Of a DNA stretch of 64,000 bases, positions 7,653 through 16,575 are shown piece by piece (position 1 is the first letter of the stretch; each line of letters begins with the position of its first letter). Below the pieces are notes generated by a model. That model saw only the letters and a program-made list of their open reading frames with translations. It did not search any database and had not been told where the DNA came from. The translations under genes were made by a program, and so were the position numbers. Source of the DNA: Roseomonas populi (GTDB taxonomy: Bacteria; Pseudomonadota; Alphaproteobacteria; Acetobacterales; Acetobacteraceae); contig NZ_JANJOU010000029.1 in NCBI RefSeq assembly GCF_024594815.1, forward strand, positions 1 to 64,000, written 5' to 3'.

Positions 7653-8890
7653 TCCGCCGCTCCCACCGCGTGGAGGCGCGGCTCCGGTGCCAGCAGCGCG
7701 TCCAGCCGCCCGAGGGTGGCCGACCAGTCATGCCCGCGCGCGACCGCGGCGCGGGCGGCCTCGCCGATGCCGGGAAGCCGCCCGGCCAGCACGTCGGCGA
7801 CGGCGGAGGCGGTCGCCAGCGCGCCGTCGGCCACCAGGATGTCCCGGCCGGCGACGGCGCGCACGCCCTCGAAGGCCTGCGGGGAGGCGATGACGGGGCG
7901 CGCCAGGGCCATGGCTTCCAGCACCTTGTTCTGGATGCCCCGCGCGATCCGCAGCGGCGCGACGGCCGCGGCGGCATGGGCGATGTAGGGGCGGGTATCC
8001 GGCACCGCCCCCGTGACGTTCACCCCGGGCAGTGCCGCCAGGGCGCGCACCGCGGGGGAAGGGCTGGCACCAACGATGTGGAACTCCGGCGGATGGTGCG
8101 GCGCCGCGGCGCGCAGCCGCGGCATGACCTCCTGCGCGAACCAGGTAACGGCCTCCACGTTCGGGCGGTAGTTCATGGTGCCGGTGAAGACGAGGGCCGG
8201 CCCCTCTCCCCGATAGGGGTTGGCATGGGGCAGCGCGGGGTCGAAGCGCCCGAGGTCCACGCCGTTGTCCACCCAGTCCAGCCGCGCCGCGCTCTCGGGC
8301 GCGAGGGCGGCGAAGTGGTCGCGCTCCTCGCGCGAGACGAAGAGCGTCCGGTCGAAGGCGGCCGCGGCGCGGCGCTCGAAGGAGAGGAGGGTGCGGGCCT
8401 CACGCGCCCAGACCTGGCGCATCGGCGGGGAGGCGCCCTCGGCGTAGGCGGCCCACTTGGTGGAATCGACGTCCACCAGGTCCAGGATGCGTCGCGGCAC
8501 CGGGAGGCCGGTGCCCATGACATAGGGCGCCATGGAGGAGGAGTAGACGAAGGCCGCGTCGTAGCGCCGGGCCGCGAGCCCGGCTTCCACCCAGGCGCGC
8601 AGGGCCGGCGCGTGGAACCAGCCGAGGGTGAGCGGCAGGCCGGGGCGCACCCGCATCAGGGCGCGGGCGGCGGCGAGGGCGCGCCCGCCGGTCGGGTGGC
8701 ACTCAACCCTGTCGCAGACCGCGCGCAGCGCCGGCAGGTGGGCCAGGTCGGCCGGGTCGTCCACCAGGCAGCCGAGGTCCACCGTCCAGCGGCGTGCCAG
8801 GTGCTCGAGCATGTGCCACGCCCGGATCTTGTCGCCCTTATCGGGCGGGTAGGGGATCCGGTGGCAGAGGAAGAGGAGGCGAGGGCGCAT
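7649..8890 (-). CDS. GT4 glycosyltransferase, PEP-CTERM/EpsH1-associated (TIGR03087-like)
   Basis: A 413-residue cytoplasmic sugar transferase that would add one sugar to the lipid-linked repeat unit. It opens with MRPRLLFLCHRIPYPPDKGD, typical of this exosortase-associated subfamily, and has the GT-B C-terminal half with FTGTMNYRPNVEAV and the PLRIARGIQNKVLEAMA donor-site region. The ATG at 8890 was chosen over the longer frame to 9040 because the N-terminus matches the family and the longer version would overlap FemAB. It sits 5 bp after the FemAB-like gene and overlaps xrtA by four bases. Donor and acceptor sugars cannot be read from sequence. Confidence 0.9.
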   Translation of the reverse strand: MRPRLLFLCHRIPYPPDKGDKIRAWHMLEHLARRWTVDLGCLVDDPADLAHLPALRAVCDRVECHPTGGRALAAARALMRVRPGLPLTLGWFHAPALRAWVEAGLAARRYDAAFVYSSSMAPYVMGTGLPVPRRILDLVDVDSTKWAAYAEGASPPMRQVWAREARTLLSFERRAAAAFDRTLFVSREERDHFAALAPESAARLDWVDNGVDLGRFDPALPHANPYRGEGPALVFTGTMNYRPNVEAVTWFAQEVMPRLRAAAPHHPPEFHIVGASPSPAVRALAALPGVNVTGAVPDTRPYIAHAAAAVAPLRIARGIQNKVLEAMALARPVIASPQAFEGVRAVAGRDILVADGALATASAVADVLAGRLPGIGEAARAAVARGHDWSATLGRLDALLAPEPRLHAVGAAE

Positions 8891-8895
8891 CGCGT

Positions 8896-9930
8896 CTATC
8901 CCAGTCCACGCACGATGGGTGGCCCCAGCAGGTTCGCCACGGGCAGCGGCAGATGGCGCCAGGCGGCGATCATCAGCTTGTAGCGGGGGTTGGTCGGGTT
9001 GTTGTCCGGCAGCCGCGCGCCGTCCCGCAGTTGGTAGCAATAGTTCAGCGGCTGCGGCTGGAAGCCCCAGTTCTTCTTGAAGTCGAAGGCACCCGTGCCG
9101 GACTTGCTGCGGCCGAAATCGAAGAGCCGCGCGCCGCGCTCCGCGCCCGCGCGCCGCATCACTTCCCAGTACATCACGTCGTTGGCGGCCAGGCGGCGCG
9201 CGTCCCGCGTGCCGCCGCCGTAATAGGGCAGCACCTCGTCGCGGAAGTGGAAGCTCAGCACGGAGGCCACCGGGCGCTCCTCGTGCATCACCGTCAGCAC
9301 GTCGGACATGCCGGGGAAGGCGGTGCCGAGCAGCCGGAAGTAGCGGCGGGAGAACACGGGCGTGCCGAGGTTCCGCACGCTCTCGGCATAGACGCGGTGC
9401 AGCCTGTCCGTGTCGTGGTCGACGACCGAGGTCAGGCCGTTCCCCAGGCCCTTGCGCACCATCGCGCGCTGCTTCCGCGGGATGGCCTTCATGTCGGCCT
9501 CCGCATCGCCCGTGATGGGCTTGCGGAAGGTGTAATAGAGGGGCGGGCGAACCTGCCAGCCGAGGTCGGGCGCGCCGATGCGGCGGAATTCCAGGCAGGG
9601 TGTGCCGGTGCGGCGCATCAGGTCGCGCGCATGGTCCTCCAGCGCCGCCGCAGCCTCCGGCGTCGCAGAAACGGGGCCGCCATAGACGCAGAAGGGCGTG
9701 GAGACGAGCGCGTCTCCGAAGAGACGCGTGCGGATGCGCGCGAGCGGCAGGACCCCGACCACGGCGCCGTCCTGCTCGGCGAAGGCGTAGTGCGTGGCGT
9801 GGCCGAAGGCTTCCACGATCACGCGCTGCCAGGCGGAAAGGTGGAAGAACGTGGCGTCCGGCGAGGCGTGGACGAAGCGGTCCCAGGCGCCGGCGGCGGC
9901 GTCCTCGAACGGGCGGATGCGGACGGCCAT
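8896..9930 (-). CDS. FemAB-related protein, PEP-CTERM system associated (TIGR03019-like)
   Basis: A 344-residue protein of the GNAT-like FemAB/peptidyltransferase fold. Two acyltransferase subdomains are visible, with FFHLSAWQRVI near the start and the second-half signatures VASVLSFHFRDEVLPYYGGG and LFDFGRSKSGTGAFDFKKNW. Members of this subfamily accompany exosortase A loci; the substrate is not established, but transfer of an aminoacyl or acyl group to the polysaccharide is the usual suggestion. It lies between the DUF3473 deacetylase and the glycosyltransferase in one operon with 5-10 bp gaps. Confidence 0.88.
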   Translation of the reverse strand: MAVRIRPFEDAAAGAWDRFVHASPDATFFHLSAWQRVIVEAFGHATHYAFAEQDGAVVGVLPLARIRTRLFGDALVSTPFCVYGGPVSATPEAAAALEDHARDLMRRTGTPCLEFRRIGAPDLGWQVRPPLYYTFRKPITGDAEADMKAIPRKQRAMVRKGLGNGLTSVVDHDTDRLHRVYAESVRNLGTPVFSRRYFRLLGTAFPGMSDVLTVMHEERPVASVLSFHFRDEVLPYYGGGTRDARRLAANDVMYWEVMRRAGAERGARLFDFGRSKSGTGAFDFKKNWGFQPQPLNYCYQLRDGARLPDNNPTNPRYKLMIAAWRHLPLPVANLLGPPIVRGLG

Positions 9931-9940
9931 GTTGCGTTCC

Positions 9941-10792
9941 CTAAGCCGCGCCGATATCGGCGGCGTGCACGCGATCGATCCGGTCCCAGGCGAAGTCCCG
10001 CAGCAGCCGGTCCACCCGCGGCGCCATGCTGGCGAGCCGGCTGTAGTGCCGGAAGCGGGAGAGCGCCGGGGCGCTGTGGATCCGGGGCTGGCCCGGATCC
10101 ACCTCCCAGGGGTGGAAGTAGAAGATGCCCGGGCGCCGCTCCGCCCCGTTCACCCGGCGCAGCCCGGCGCGGAACACGGGGTAGGGCAGCAGGCGGAACC
10201 AGCCGCCGCCGGCGCAGGGCAGGTTGCGGCCCATGGCGCGCAGGGTGGTCATCGGCAGCTCCACCACGCCATCCGGCCAGGGGCGGTGCGGCCCGCGCGG
10301 CGCATCGGGCGCGCCGTAGAGATCGTGGCGGACGGGGAAGACGGAGGAGCTGTAGCGGTGCCCTTCCTCGGCCAGGATGCGGTGCGCCCAGGGGGTGATC
10401 GCGGTACCGATGGAGAAGGTGGGCGCGCGATAGCCCAGCACCGCCGTGCCGCCCGCGTCCTCCAGCACGCGGCGGGCGCGGCGGATATCGGCCCGGAAGG
10501 CCTCGGGGCCGATCTCGTGCACGCGCTCATGGCCGAAGCCGTGGCTTGCCAGCTCGTGCCCGGCGGCGACGATGCGGCGGATCAGGTCGGGCTGGCGCTC
10601 CGCCACCCATCCCAGGGTGAAGAAGGTCGCCCGCACCCCGGCCCGCGCGAAGCGGTCCAGCACGCGGTCGGTGTTGGCGACGACGCGCGGCGTGAGGGCG
10701 TCCCACTCGCTGCGGGGGATGATTCCCGCGAAGGCCTGGACCTGGAACCAGTCCTCCACGTCCACGCTCATGGCATTGGTGACGGTGTTCAT
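9941..10792 (-). CDS. XrtA-associated polysaccharide deacetylase with DUF3473
   Basis: A 283-residue NodB-type carbohydrate esterase. It starts with the motif SVDVEDWF, which provides the catalytic Asp pair, followed by FFTLGWVAERQP, the metal-binding GHELASHGFGHERV and YRAPTFSIG. The C-terminal third (from FYFHPWEVDPGQPR) is the DUF3473 extension. The family probably removes acetyl from amino sugars of the exopolysaccharide. The ATG at 10792 has GAGG eight bases upstream and lies 7 bp after the ATPase stop; a frame extends to 10861 but would overlap that gene by 62 bp, and a second Met lies seven codons inside. Confidence 0.92.
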   Translation of the reverse strand: MNTVTNAMSVDVEDWFQVQAFAGIIPRSEWDALTPRVVANTDRVLDRFARAGVRATFFTLGWVAERQPDLIRRIVAAGHELASHGFGHERVHEIGPEAFRADIRRARRVLEDAGGTAVLGYRAPTFSIGTAITPWAHRILAEEGHRYSSSVFPVRHDLYGAPDAPRGPHRPWPDGVVELPMTTLRAMGRNLPCAGGGWFRLLPYPVFRAGLRRVNGAERRPGIFYFHPWEVDPGQPRIHSAPALSRFRHYSRLASMAPRVDRLLRDFAWDRIDRVHAADIGAA

Positions 10793-10799
10793 CGTCGCC

Positions 10800-11768
10800 T
10801 CACCGGCGCGCCCGGGCGCCATCGCTGAACAGCTCGGACATGCGGTCGAAGATGCGTTCACGGCGGGCCATGAGGCGTTCGAGGGCCTCTACCCGGTCGG
10901 TCAGCCGGTCCAGCGTATCGCCGCTCCTCGACAGGCCCTCGGGGCAGTGTGCGTCCGGCGCACCGCCGCTGAGGTCGTCCTCCAGCTCCAGCGCCGTGGC
11001 CTCCACGAGCGATCCGGTCAGTTCGTCCGTGCCCTCCAGCGAGCCCGCGAGGAGCACGCGGGCGCAGAGACGGTTGATCCGGCGGGGAATGCCGCCGCTG
11101 TAGCGGTGCACGAGATCCAGCGCGTGCGGCTCCCAGCTCGGGCAGCCGTTCCAGCCCACTGCGCGCAGCCGGTGCTCGACATAGGCGTGCGTCTCCTCCA
11201 GCGAGAGGCCGCCGAGGTGGTAGGAGGCGAGGACCCGCTGGCGCAGCTGGTCGAGATCAGGGCTGGCGAGCATCCGGCGCAGCTGCGGCTGGCCCAGCAG
11301 CACGGTCTGCAACGGCGCCTGGCCGCCATCGGTGACGTTGGAGAGCATCCGCAGCTCCTCCAGCGCCGGCAGCGGGAGCCCCTGCGCCTCGTCCACGATC
11401 AGCAGGTGGCGCCTGGCCCCGCTGCGCAGCATCGCCGCGATCTCCAGCAGCACGCGCGCCTTGCTTCCGTCCGAAGGCGCGCCGAAGGCGTCGGCCACGA
11501 GCCGCACCACGTCATCACCCGAGACCTGGGTGGTGGCGATCCGCGCGACCGAGAAGCCCTCCGGGTCCAGCGTGCCGCAGAGGCGCTCGATGAGCGTGGT
11601 CTTGCCCGCGCCGACCTCGCCGGTGACGACGATGAAGCCCTCCCGCTGCGCCAGCCCATAGGTCAGGTGGGCATAGGCGCGGCTGTGGACGGAGCTCGGA
11701 AAGAAGAGCCGCGCGTCCGGCGTCATCTGGAAGGGCTGCTCGCGGAAGCCGTACCGGTTGATGTGCAT
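10800..11768 (-). CDS. XrtA-associated AAA ATPase (TIGR03015-like)
   Basis: A 322-residue ExeA/GspA-like ATPase. Walker A is GEVGAGKTT (about residues 50-58) and Walker B is HLLIVDEAQ (about 120-128); sensor and arginine-rich segments (YSGGIPRRINRLC) follow. The last 40 residues form a charged coiled-coil-like tail. The family is a fixed member of exosortase A polysaccharide loci and is thought to power or regulate assembly of the export machinery at the inner membrane. It sits between the outer-membrane protein and the deacetylase in the same operon. Confidence 0.92.
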   Translation of the reverse strand: MHINRYGFREQPFQMTPDARLFFPSSVHSRAYAHLTYGLAQREGFIVVTGEVGAGKTTLIERLCGTLDPEGFSVARIATTQVSGDDVVRLVADAFGAPSDGSKARVLLEIAAMLRSGARRHLLIVDEAQGLPLPALEELRMLSNVTDGGQAPLQTVLLGQPQLRRMLASPDLDQLRQRVLASYHLGGLSLEETHAYVEHRLRAVGWNGCPSWEPHALDLVHRYSGGIPRRINRLCARVLLAGSLEGTDELTGSLVEATALELEDDLSGGAPDAHCPEGLSRSGDTLDRLTDRVEALERLMARRERIFDRMSELFSDGARARR

Positions 11769-11778
11769 GGCTTATCCT

Positions 11779-13521
11779 TCAGAAGGTCTGCCGCAGCCCG
11801 ACGAGCACCACGTTCTGCAAGGCCCGGCCCGAATCGAAGTCGTCGCTCCGGGTCGTCAGCGCGTACTGGGCGAAGGCGCTGAGGCCGGGCCGGAGCTGTG
11901 CCGCCAGCGTCGCGCTCGCGCTGAACACGTCGCCCCTGCCGGTGCCGGGGGAGGTGAAGCGGCCATACTGCACGTTGCCGATGGCGACCATCGACGGCGT
12001 CAGCTCGTGCGACCAGGTGAGGCTGGCGGAGGTGCCGCGCTGGGAGAAGGCGGTGGTCCCGACCTCGACCGAGACGGGCCGCCGCTCCTCGCGCGAGAGG
12101 GTCAGCGTGATGCGGTCGCGCGGCCACAGCTGGCTGATCGAGATCGCGCCGCGCCGGATGCGGAAGAGGCTGCTCTGCACGCCGAGGAGGGAGTCCGAGA
12201 AGGGCTGCGCCGTGGGCGCGCCGGTCGCGGCATCCACGGGGTTGCCGAACTCGTCCAGCGTGGTGGTGGAGAGGAGATCGATGGCGCGCTGGGCGCCCGT
12301 CGTCAGCCGCTCCGCATAGTTGGCGAAGAGCTGCGTGCGGACCCCGAGCCCGACCACCGCATCCACCGTGGCCGAGTTGAAGCCGTCGCGGCGGCCGTAC
12401 TTCGCGGTGACCCAGCTCTCGGGCGAGAAGTTCACGCGCCCGCCGACCGCCCAGACCGGCTCGCTGATGTCGATGCCTGGCACGCCGGCATAGCGCTGCT
12501 GCTCGTAGCCGCCCTCCACGAGGGCAATGACGGAGCGGGTGATGGCGTAGCGCGCCTGCAGCGAGGCGATCCGCCTGTAGGCGCCGTCGAGGACGCCGGT
12601 GCCGTCGTAGCTGGTGGAGGCCAGGCGGCTCTCGAAGGCGAGGCGGCCGAAATTCTCCCCGGTGCGGCCCACCGCGTAGAACTCGTGGGCGGTAAAGTCC
12701 TGGTCAGCGAAGAAGCGCTGCCCGCCCGGCGTGAAGGCGCCGTTGCCCGTGTCGCTGCCGAAGCCGTTGCCGCCGATGTCCTGCGACACCGCCTGGAAGG
12801 CGTAGCCGATCTGCAAGGTGCCCAGGCCGCCGAAGCGATGGACGAAGTAGGGGGAGATCTGGACGCTGTTCGTCTGGACCCGGTTGTCCCGCCCCACGAC
12901 GACGTTTCCCTGGGACGCGAAGCCGCCGCTCGCCGCCTGGGTCGCGGACGCGCCGCGTATGTCGAGGAACACGGCGTCCGGCACCACCGTGACCAGCACC
13001 TGCCCGTTCAGGCGCTGGTCCACGCGGTTGCTCTCGCCTTCGGCGGTGTGGAACTGGATGTTGGGCGCGTAGTTGATGATGCCCCGGATCCGGGACGTGT
13101 CCACGGACAGGAGCAGGCCGGGGATGATGCTGGTGACGAAGTCCGCGCGCTTGTTCCGGCGGCTTTGGTCCAGGTTGTCGGTGGCCAGGAACTGCACGCC
13201 GAGGCTGGGCGTGATGTTCCAGCTGCGCCCGGGCAGGCCGGGCGGCGGGGCGATGGCGCTGTAAGGGAAATCGGGCGCGTCGAGCCGGGTGAAGCCGCTA
13301 TCCGCCGCCGACGGCAGGGCGAACGGCCCGCCGGACGGGGTAGGGGTGGCGCCGCTGCCCTGGTCCGGGGACGCTGAGTCGATCAGCGACGATGGCGGAT
13401 CGAGGGCAGGCAGGAACGGCTCGGCGCGGGCCGGGGATGCGATGGCCAGGGCCGTGCCGATCGCGAGCCAGTGGCCGGCGGGCAGCTTCCTCGCCGCCTC
13501 AGCCAGCATTGGGCGCCCCAT
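11779..13521 (-). CDS. PEP-CTERM system associated outer-membrane beta-barrel protein (TIGR03016-like)
   Basis: A 580-residue exported protein. The signal peptide ends near SPARAEP. The rest is rich in alternating hydrophobic strands and aromatic residues, with a C-terminal phenylalanine (GLRQTF), typical of an outer-membrane beta-barrel. Position between the tyrosine-kinase-like ATPase and the AAA ATPase matches the conserved exosortase A gene order. It may form the outer-membrane channel or scaffold for polysaccharide secretion together with the export lipoprotein. Two starts are possible, ATG at 13521 or at 13509; both overlap the upstream gene by 11-23 bp, and I kept the longer one. Confidence 0.85.
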   Translation of the reverse strand: MGRPMLAEAARKLPAGHWLAIGTALAIASPARAEPFLPALDPPSSLIDSASPDQGSGATPTPSGGPFALPSAADSGFTRLDAPDFPYSAIAPPPGLPGRSWNITPSLGVQFLATDNLDQSRRNKRADFVTSIIPGLLLSVDTSRIRGIINYAPNIQFHTAEGESNRVDQRLNGQVLVTVVPDAVFLDIRGASATQAASGGFASQGNVVVGRDNRVQTNSVQISPYFVHRFGGLGTLQIGYAFQAVSQDIGGNGFGSDTGNGAFTPGGQRFFADQDFTAHEFYAVGRTGENFGRLAFESRLASTSYDGTGVLDGAYRRIASLQARYAITRSVIALVEGGYEQQRYAGVPGIDISEPVWAVGGRVNFSPESWVTAKYGRRDGFNSATVDAVVGLGVRTQLFANYAERLTTGAQRAIDLLSTTTLDEFGNPVDAATGAPTAQPFSDSLLGVQSSLFRIRRGAISISQLWPRDRITLTLSREERRPVSVEVGTTAFSQRGTSASLTWSHELTPSMVAIGNVQYGRFTSPGTGRGDVFSASATLAAQLRPGLSAFAQYALTTRSDDFDSGRALQNVVLVGLRQTF

Positions 13522-14437
13522 AATCGCCGTGTGCGCCGAAGGTATCGTTGGCGGAGAAGCGCACGCGGTTCAGCAGCAGCTGCAGCACCGGGCAGGCATC
13601 CAGCATGTCGAGCGCGGCCTCGACCTCGTTGCGCTGCGTCCGCTCCGCGTCCACCACCAGGATCACCTGCCCCGCGATGGAGGCCAGGGTGCTCGCCTCG
13701 CTCGTCGAGAGGCTCGGCGGCGTGTCGAGCACGATGACGTGCTGCGGCAGCGCGGCCGCGAGGCGGAGGATGGCGGAGGCGATGGCCGCGCCCGAGGGCA
13801 GGTCGCCGCGGCCGCCCTTCTCCGCACCCTCGTCGGCACCGCCAGGAGCGGTGCCGTAAGGGAGGAAGGACAGGCGATCGATGGCGGTGCGCAAGGGCAA
13901 GGTGGCCGGGCGGAGCGACGGGGTGGAGGCGATCTGGCGCAGCCCGGGCCGCCCGGCGGTACCGAGTGCCTGGCTGCACCCGCCCTCTCGCCCATCGACA
14001 TCCACCAGGACCACGCCGGCCGCCCCGCCGGCGGCGGCGGCGGCCAGGTTCAGCGCGGCGAAGCTCTTGCCCTCGCCGGGCAACGCGCTGGTCACCACCA
14101 CGATGCGGCCCTGTGCCGTGCCGGCCCGCGGGCCGTCCTGCACCGTCCGCAGCATCTGGTGCTGGATGACGGCGATCTCCTCCGCCACGCGGCTGCGCTC
14201 CGGGCGGTCCGGCGCCACGAGCCCGGCGGCCCGCAGTGTCTCCACCGCGATCGGCGGCGGGGGCGCGGCGGCCTCGGCCTTCGCGGGAGCCTCGGGCGCG
14301 GAAGCCTCGGGCGCCGAATCGGCCGCCCGGGGGACATCGGGGAGCACGGGGCGCCATTCCTGCGGCGCGCCGGGGTCGCCGAGCAGCTCCGCTGCGCGCT
14401 CGATGAGGTGGGTGCGCGCCGTGGCAGCCGGGCTCAT
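13499..14437 (-). CDS. CpsD/CapB-type tyrosine autokinase-like ATPase (TIGR03018-like)
   Basis: A 312-residue cytoplasmic P-loop protein of the BY-kinase type that works with the chain-length determinant to control polysaccharide length. Walker A is TSALPGEGKSF, the Walker A' region reads VVLVDVDGREGG, and a later strand VIVLDTPPSL gives Walker B. An Ala/Pro-rich N-terminal 60 residues precede the domain. The C-terminus (NDTFGAHGDYGAPNAG) contains only one tyrosine where autokinases usually have a cluster, so phosphorylation control may be reduced or different. The start overlaps the chain-length gene stop by four bases. Confidence 0.88.
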   Translation of the reverse strand: MSPAATARTHLIERAAELLGDPGAPQEWRPVLPDVPRAADSAPEASAPEAPAKAEAAAPPPPIAVETLRAAGLVAPDRPERSRVAEEIAVIQHQMLRTVQDGPRAGTAQGRIVVVTSALPGEGKSFAALNLAAAAAGGAAGVVLVDVDGREGGCSQALGTAGRPGLRQIASTPSLRPATLPLRTAIDRLSFLPYGTAPGGADEGAEKGGRGDLPSGAAIASAILRLAAALPQHVIVLDTPPSLSTSEASTLASIAGQVILVVDAERTQRNEVEAALDMLDACPVLQLLLNRVRFSANDTFGAHGDYGAPNAG

Positions 14438-15948
14438 GCCAGTATCCTCATGACCTGACCCGGCACGCCGCCGAGTATCGCGCCGAAGCCTGCCAGCAGC
14501 AGGACGAAGACCCCCGCGAAGGTGATGGCGGGGAGGAGGCGGCGCGGCGCAGGCGGCGCCGAGAGGCCGCCGAGCACCGGCAGGCCGAGGCCGCGCAGGT
14601 CGTGGAGCGTGTAGAAGGTGCGATCCAGCCGCACGAGGGCCACCGCGGCCAGCAGCCCGGCCGCGAGCCCCGCCACGAGCACCCCGGCCGCCAGCAGCAG
14701 GCGGTTCGGCGCGATGGGGGTGATCGGCAGGGTGGGTGGGTCCACCACCTCCAGCCGCACGCGGTCGGAGTTCGTGCGGGCGGCGCCGGCGATCTGCACC
14801 GACTCGCGGCGCGACAGCAGCTCCTCGTAATTCCGCCGCAGCACGGCGTAATCGCGGTCGAGGTTGAGGTACTGCGCCTGCACCTCGGGCTCGCTGCGGG
14901 CCACTGCGTCCAGCCGCTCCACCTCCGCGCGCCCCGTGCGCTCCTGCCGCTCGAGGGAAGCGATCTGGGCGTTCACGTCCACAAGCCGGACCTTGAGCTG
15001 CTCCATGAGGGGGTTCGAGCGCGCGATCCGCTGGGGCGCGGAGCGCGGCGCCCCGCCGCCGCCGCCGTTCGCGCGCAGATCGGCGATGGCGCGCCGCGCC
15101 GCGAGCACGTCAGGGTGCTGGTCGGTGTAGCGCAGGCGCAGATCGCGCAGACTGCGCTCGGCCTCGGCAAGGCGTCCGTCGCCGCCCCCGCCACCGCCGC
15201 CGCCCGTCTCGGTCACGAGCTGGGCCGGCGTGGCATCGATCTGCTGCTGCGTCAGGTCGCGCCGGGTGCGGGCGTCCTGCAGCTCGCCCTGGACCTGCTG
15301 CAGCCGCGCCCGTGCCGCCTCCAGCCGGGAGATCCCGCCGTTCGCGTCCGATGGGAGCAGGTCGATGTAGCGCGCCTGGAACTCGGCCTTGCGCCGCTCG
15401 GCCTGGCGGAGCTGCACCTCGTAGGAGGCGATCTGCTGGGCCACGAAGCTCCGCGCGCTCTCCATCTGCTGCCGGTCGGTCGCCGTCGCGGCCTCCATGA
15501 AGAGGTTCAGCGTGGTCTGCACCACGTCGCGCGCGACGCGGGGGTTGCGATCGCGGTAGTCGATCGTGAAGAGGTTGCGAGTCTGCGTGGTGATGCGGAT
15601 GTCCTTCATCAGCCGCTGGATCAGCATGTCGCGTGAGGCGGTGTCGGGTGCCTGCGCGTCGAGCCCCGTGCGGACGATGACCTTCTCCAGGTTTGGCCGG
15701 CTCAGCAGCGTGCGCTGCAGGACCTCGACCTGCCCGGCCGGCGTGCCGTCGATGGCGATGCCGCGAAGCAGGAGGCCAAGGATCGCGTCGGCGTCGGCGT
15801 AGAGCCGGGCGCTGGATTCATACTGGCTGGGCAGGGCATGGATGCCGGCCCAGCCGCCGAGGCACACGAGCCAGGCGACGCCCATCGCGGCCCAGCGGTG
15901 GCGCCAGCCGGCCCTTGCGTGCCGGCGGATCAGGGCGGGAACCTGCAC
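14434..15948 (-). CDS. Wzz-type polysaccharide chain-length determinant (TIGR03007-like)
   Basis: A 504-residue inner-membrane co-polymerase. A membrane helix near residues 22-40 and a C-terminal helix pair (about 415-440 and 472-495) bracket a long periplasmic coiled coil with many R/Q/E-rich heptads. A polyglycine tract (TETGGGGGGGGDGR) interrupts the coil near residue 250. The start codon is GTG at 15948, three bases after the export gene stop; no ATG in frame lies nearby. It should set chain length together with the kinase encoded immediately downstream. Confidence 0.92.
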   Translation of the reverse strand: MQVPALIRRHARAGWRHRWAAMGVAWLVCLGGWAGIHALPSQYESSARLYADADAILGLLLRGIAIDGTPAGQVEVLQRTLLSRPNLEKVIVRTGLDAQAPDTASRDMLIQRLMKDIRITTQTRNLFTIDYRDRNPRVARDVVQTTLNLFMEAATATDRQQMESARSFVAQQIASYEVQLRQAERRKAEFQARYIDLLPSDANGGISRLEAARARLQQVQGELQDARTRRDLTQQQIDATPAQLVTETGGGGGGGGDGRLAEAERSLRDLRLRYTDQHPDVLAARRAIADLRANGGGGGAPRSAPQRIARSNPLMEQLKVRLVDVNAQIASLERQERTGRAEVERLDAVARSEPEVQAQYLNLDRDYAVLRRNYEELLSRRESVQIAGAARTNSDRVRLEVVDPPTLPITPIAPNRLLLAAGVLVAGLAAGLLAAVALVRLDRTFYTLHDLRGLGLPVLGGLSAPPAPRRLLPAITFAGVFVLLLAGFGAILGGVPGQVMRILA

Positions 15949-15951
15949 GGT

Positions 15952-16575
15952 TCAGAACCAGCCCTGGGGAATAACCAAGGTGTCGCCCGGGCGCATCGCG
16001 GTATCCTGGGTGATGTCCCCGTCGCGCAGCAGGTCCGAGAGGCGGACCGGAATGGCCCTCGGGCGGGCGCCCGGATCGCGACGGATGATCTCCGCCCGGT
16101 TGCCGGCCGCGTAGCGGGTCAGCCCGCGCGCGCCGATCATGACGTCGAGCACGGTCATTCCCTCGCGGTAGGGCATCGCCATGGGCTGCGCGGCCTCCCC
16201 GATGACGCGGACCTGCCGGTCCGACGGGCCCTGGAAGGACCGGACCATCACCGTCACCGTCGGCTCCCGCACATAGGTACGGAGCCTCTGCTCGATCTGC
16301 TTGCCGAGTTCGGAGGGAGTTCGCCCCGCCGCCTCGATATCCGGGATCAGGGGCAGCGAGAGGCGGCCATCTGGCCGGATCGGGAGCTCCGGCGCACTGA
16401 GCTCCGGCGCCCGATAGACAAAGATGGAGAGCGTGTCTCCGGGGCCGAGCACGTACTCGGGCGCCGGCTCCGAGGCCGCCGCGAGGAGGTCGCGCGGCGC
16501 GCTGGGCTGCCCCGAGCAGCCCGCCAGGCCGAGCCCGGCCATCAACAGGAAGGGGGAATAGGCGATGCGGGGCAT
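15952..16575 (-). CDS. Polysaccharide export lipoprotein (Wza/EpsE type, TIGR03027-like)
   Basis: A 207-residue outer-membrane lipoprotein. The signal peptide ends in a lipobox, GLAGC, with Cys20 as the lipidated residue. A Poly_export domain follows (YVLGPGDTLSIFVYRAPELS) and then a SLBB-like segment (VRVIGEAAQPMAMPYREGMTVLDVMIGARGL, given here in part). It is short for Wza and fits the exosortase A subfamily. It is the first gene of the minus-strand operon, with its promoter in the AT-rich divergent region 16576-16900 and GGAGGAGAG upstream of the ATG. Confidence 0.92.
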   Translation of the reverse strand: MPRIAYSPFLLMAGLGLAGCSGQPSAPRDLLAAASEPAPEYVLGPGDTLSIFVYRAPELSAPELPIRPDGRLSLPLIPDIEAAGRTPSELGKQIEQRLRTYVREPTVTVMVRSFQGPSDRQVRVIGEAAQPMAMPYREGMTVLDVMIGARGLTRYAAGNRAEIIRRDPGARPRAIPVRLSDLLRDGDITQDTAMRPGDTLVIPQGWF

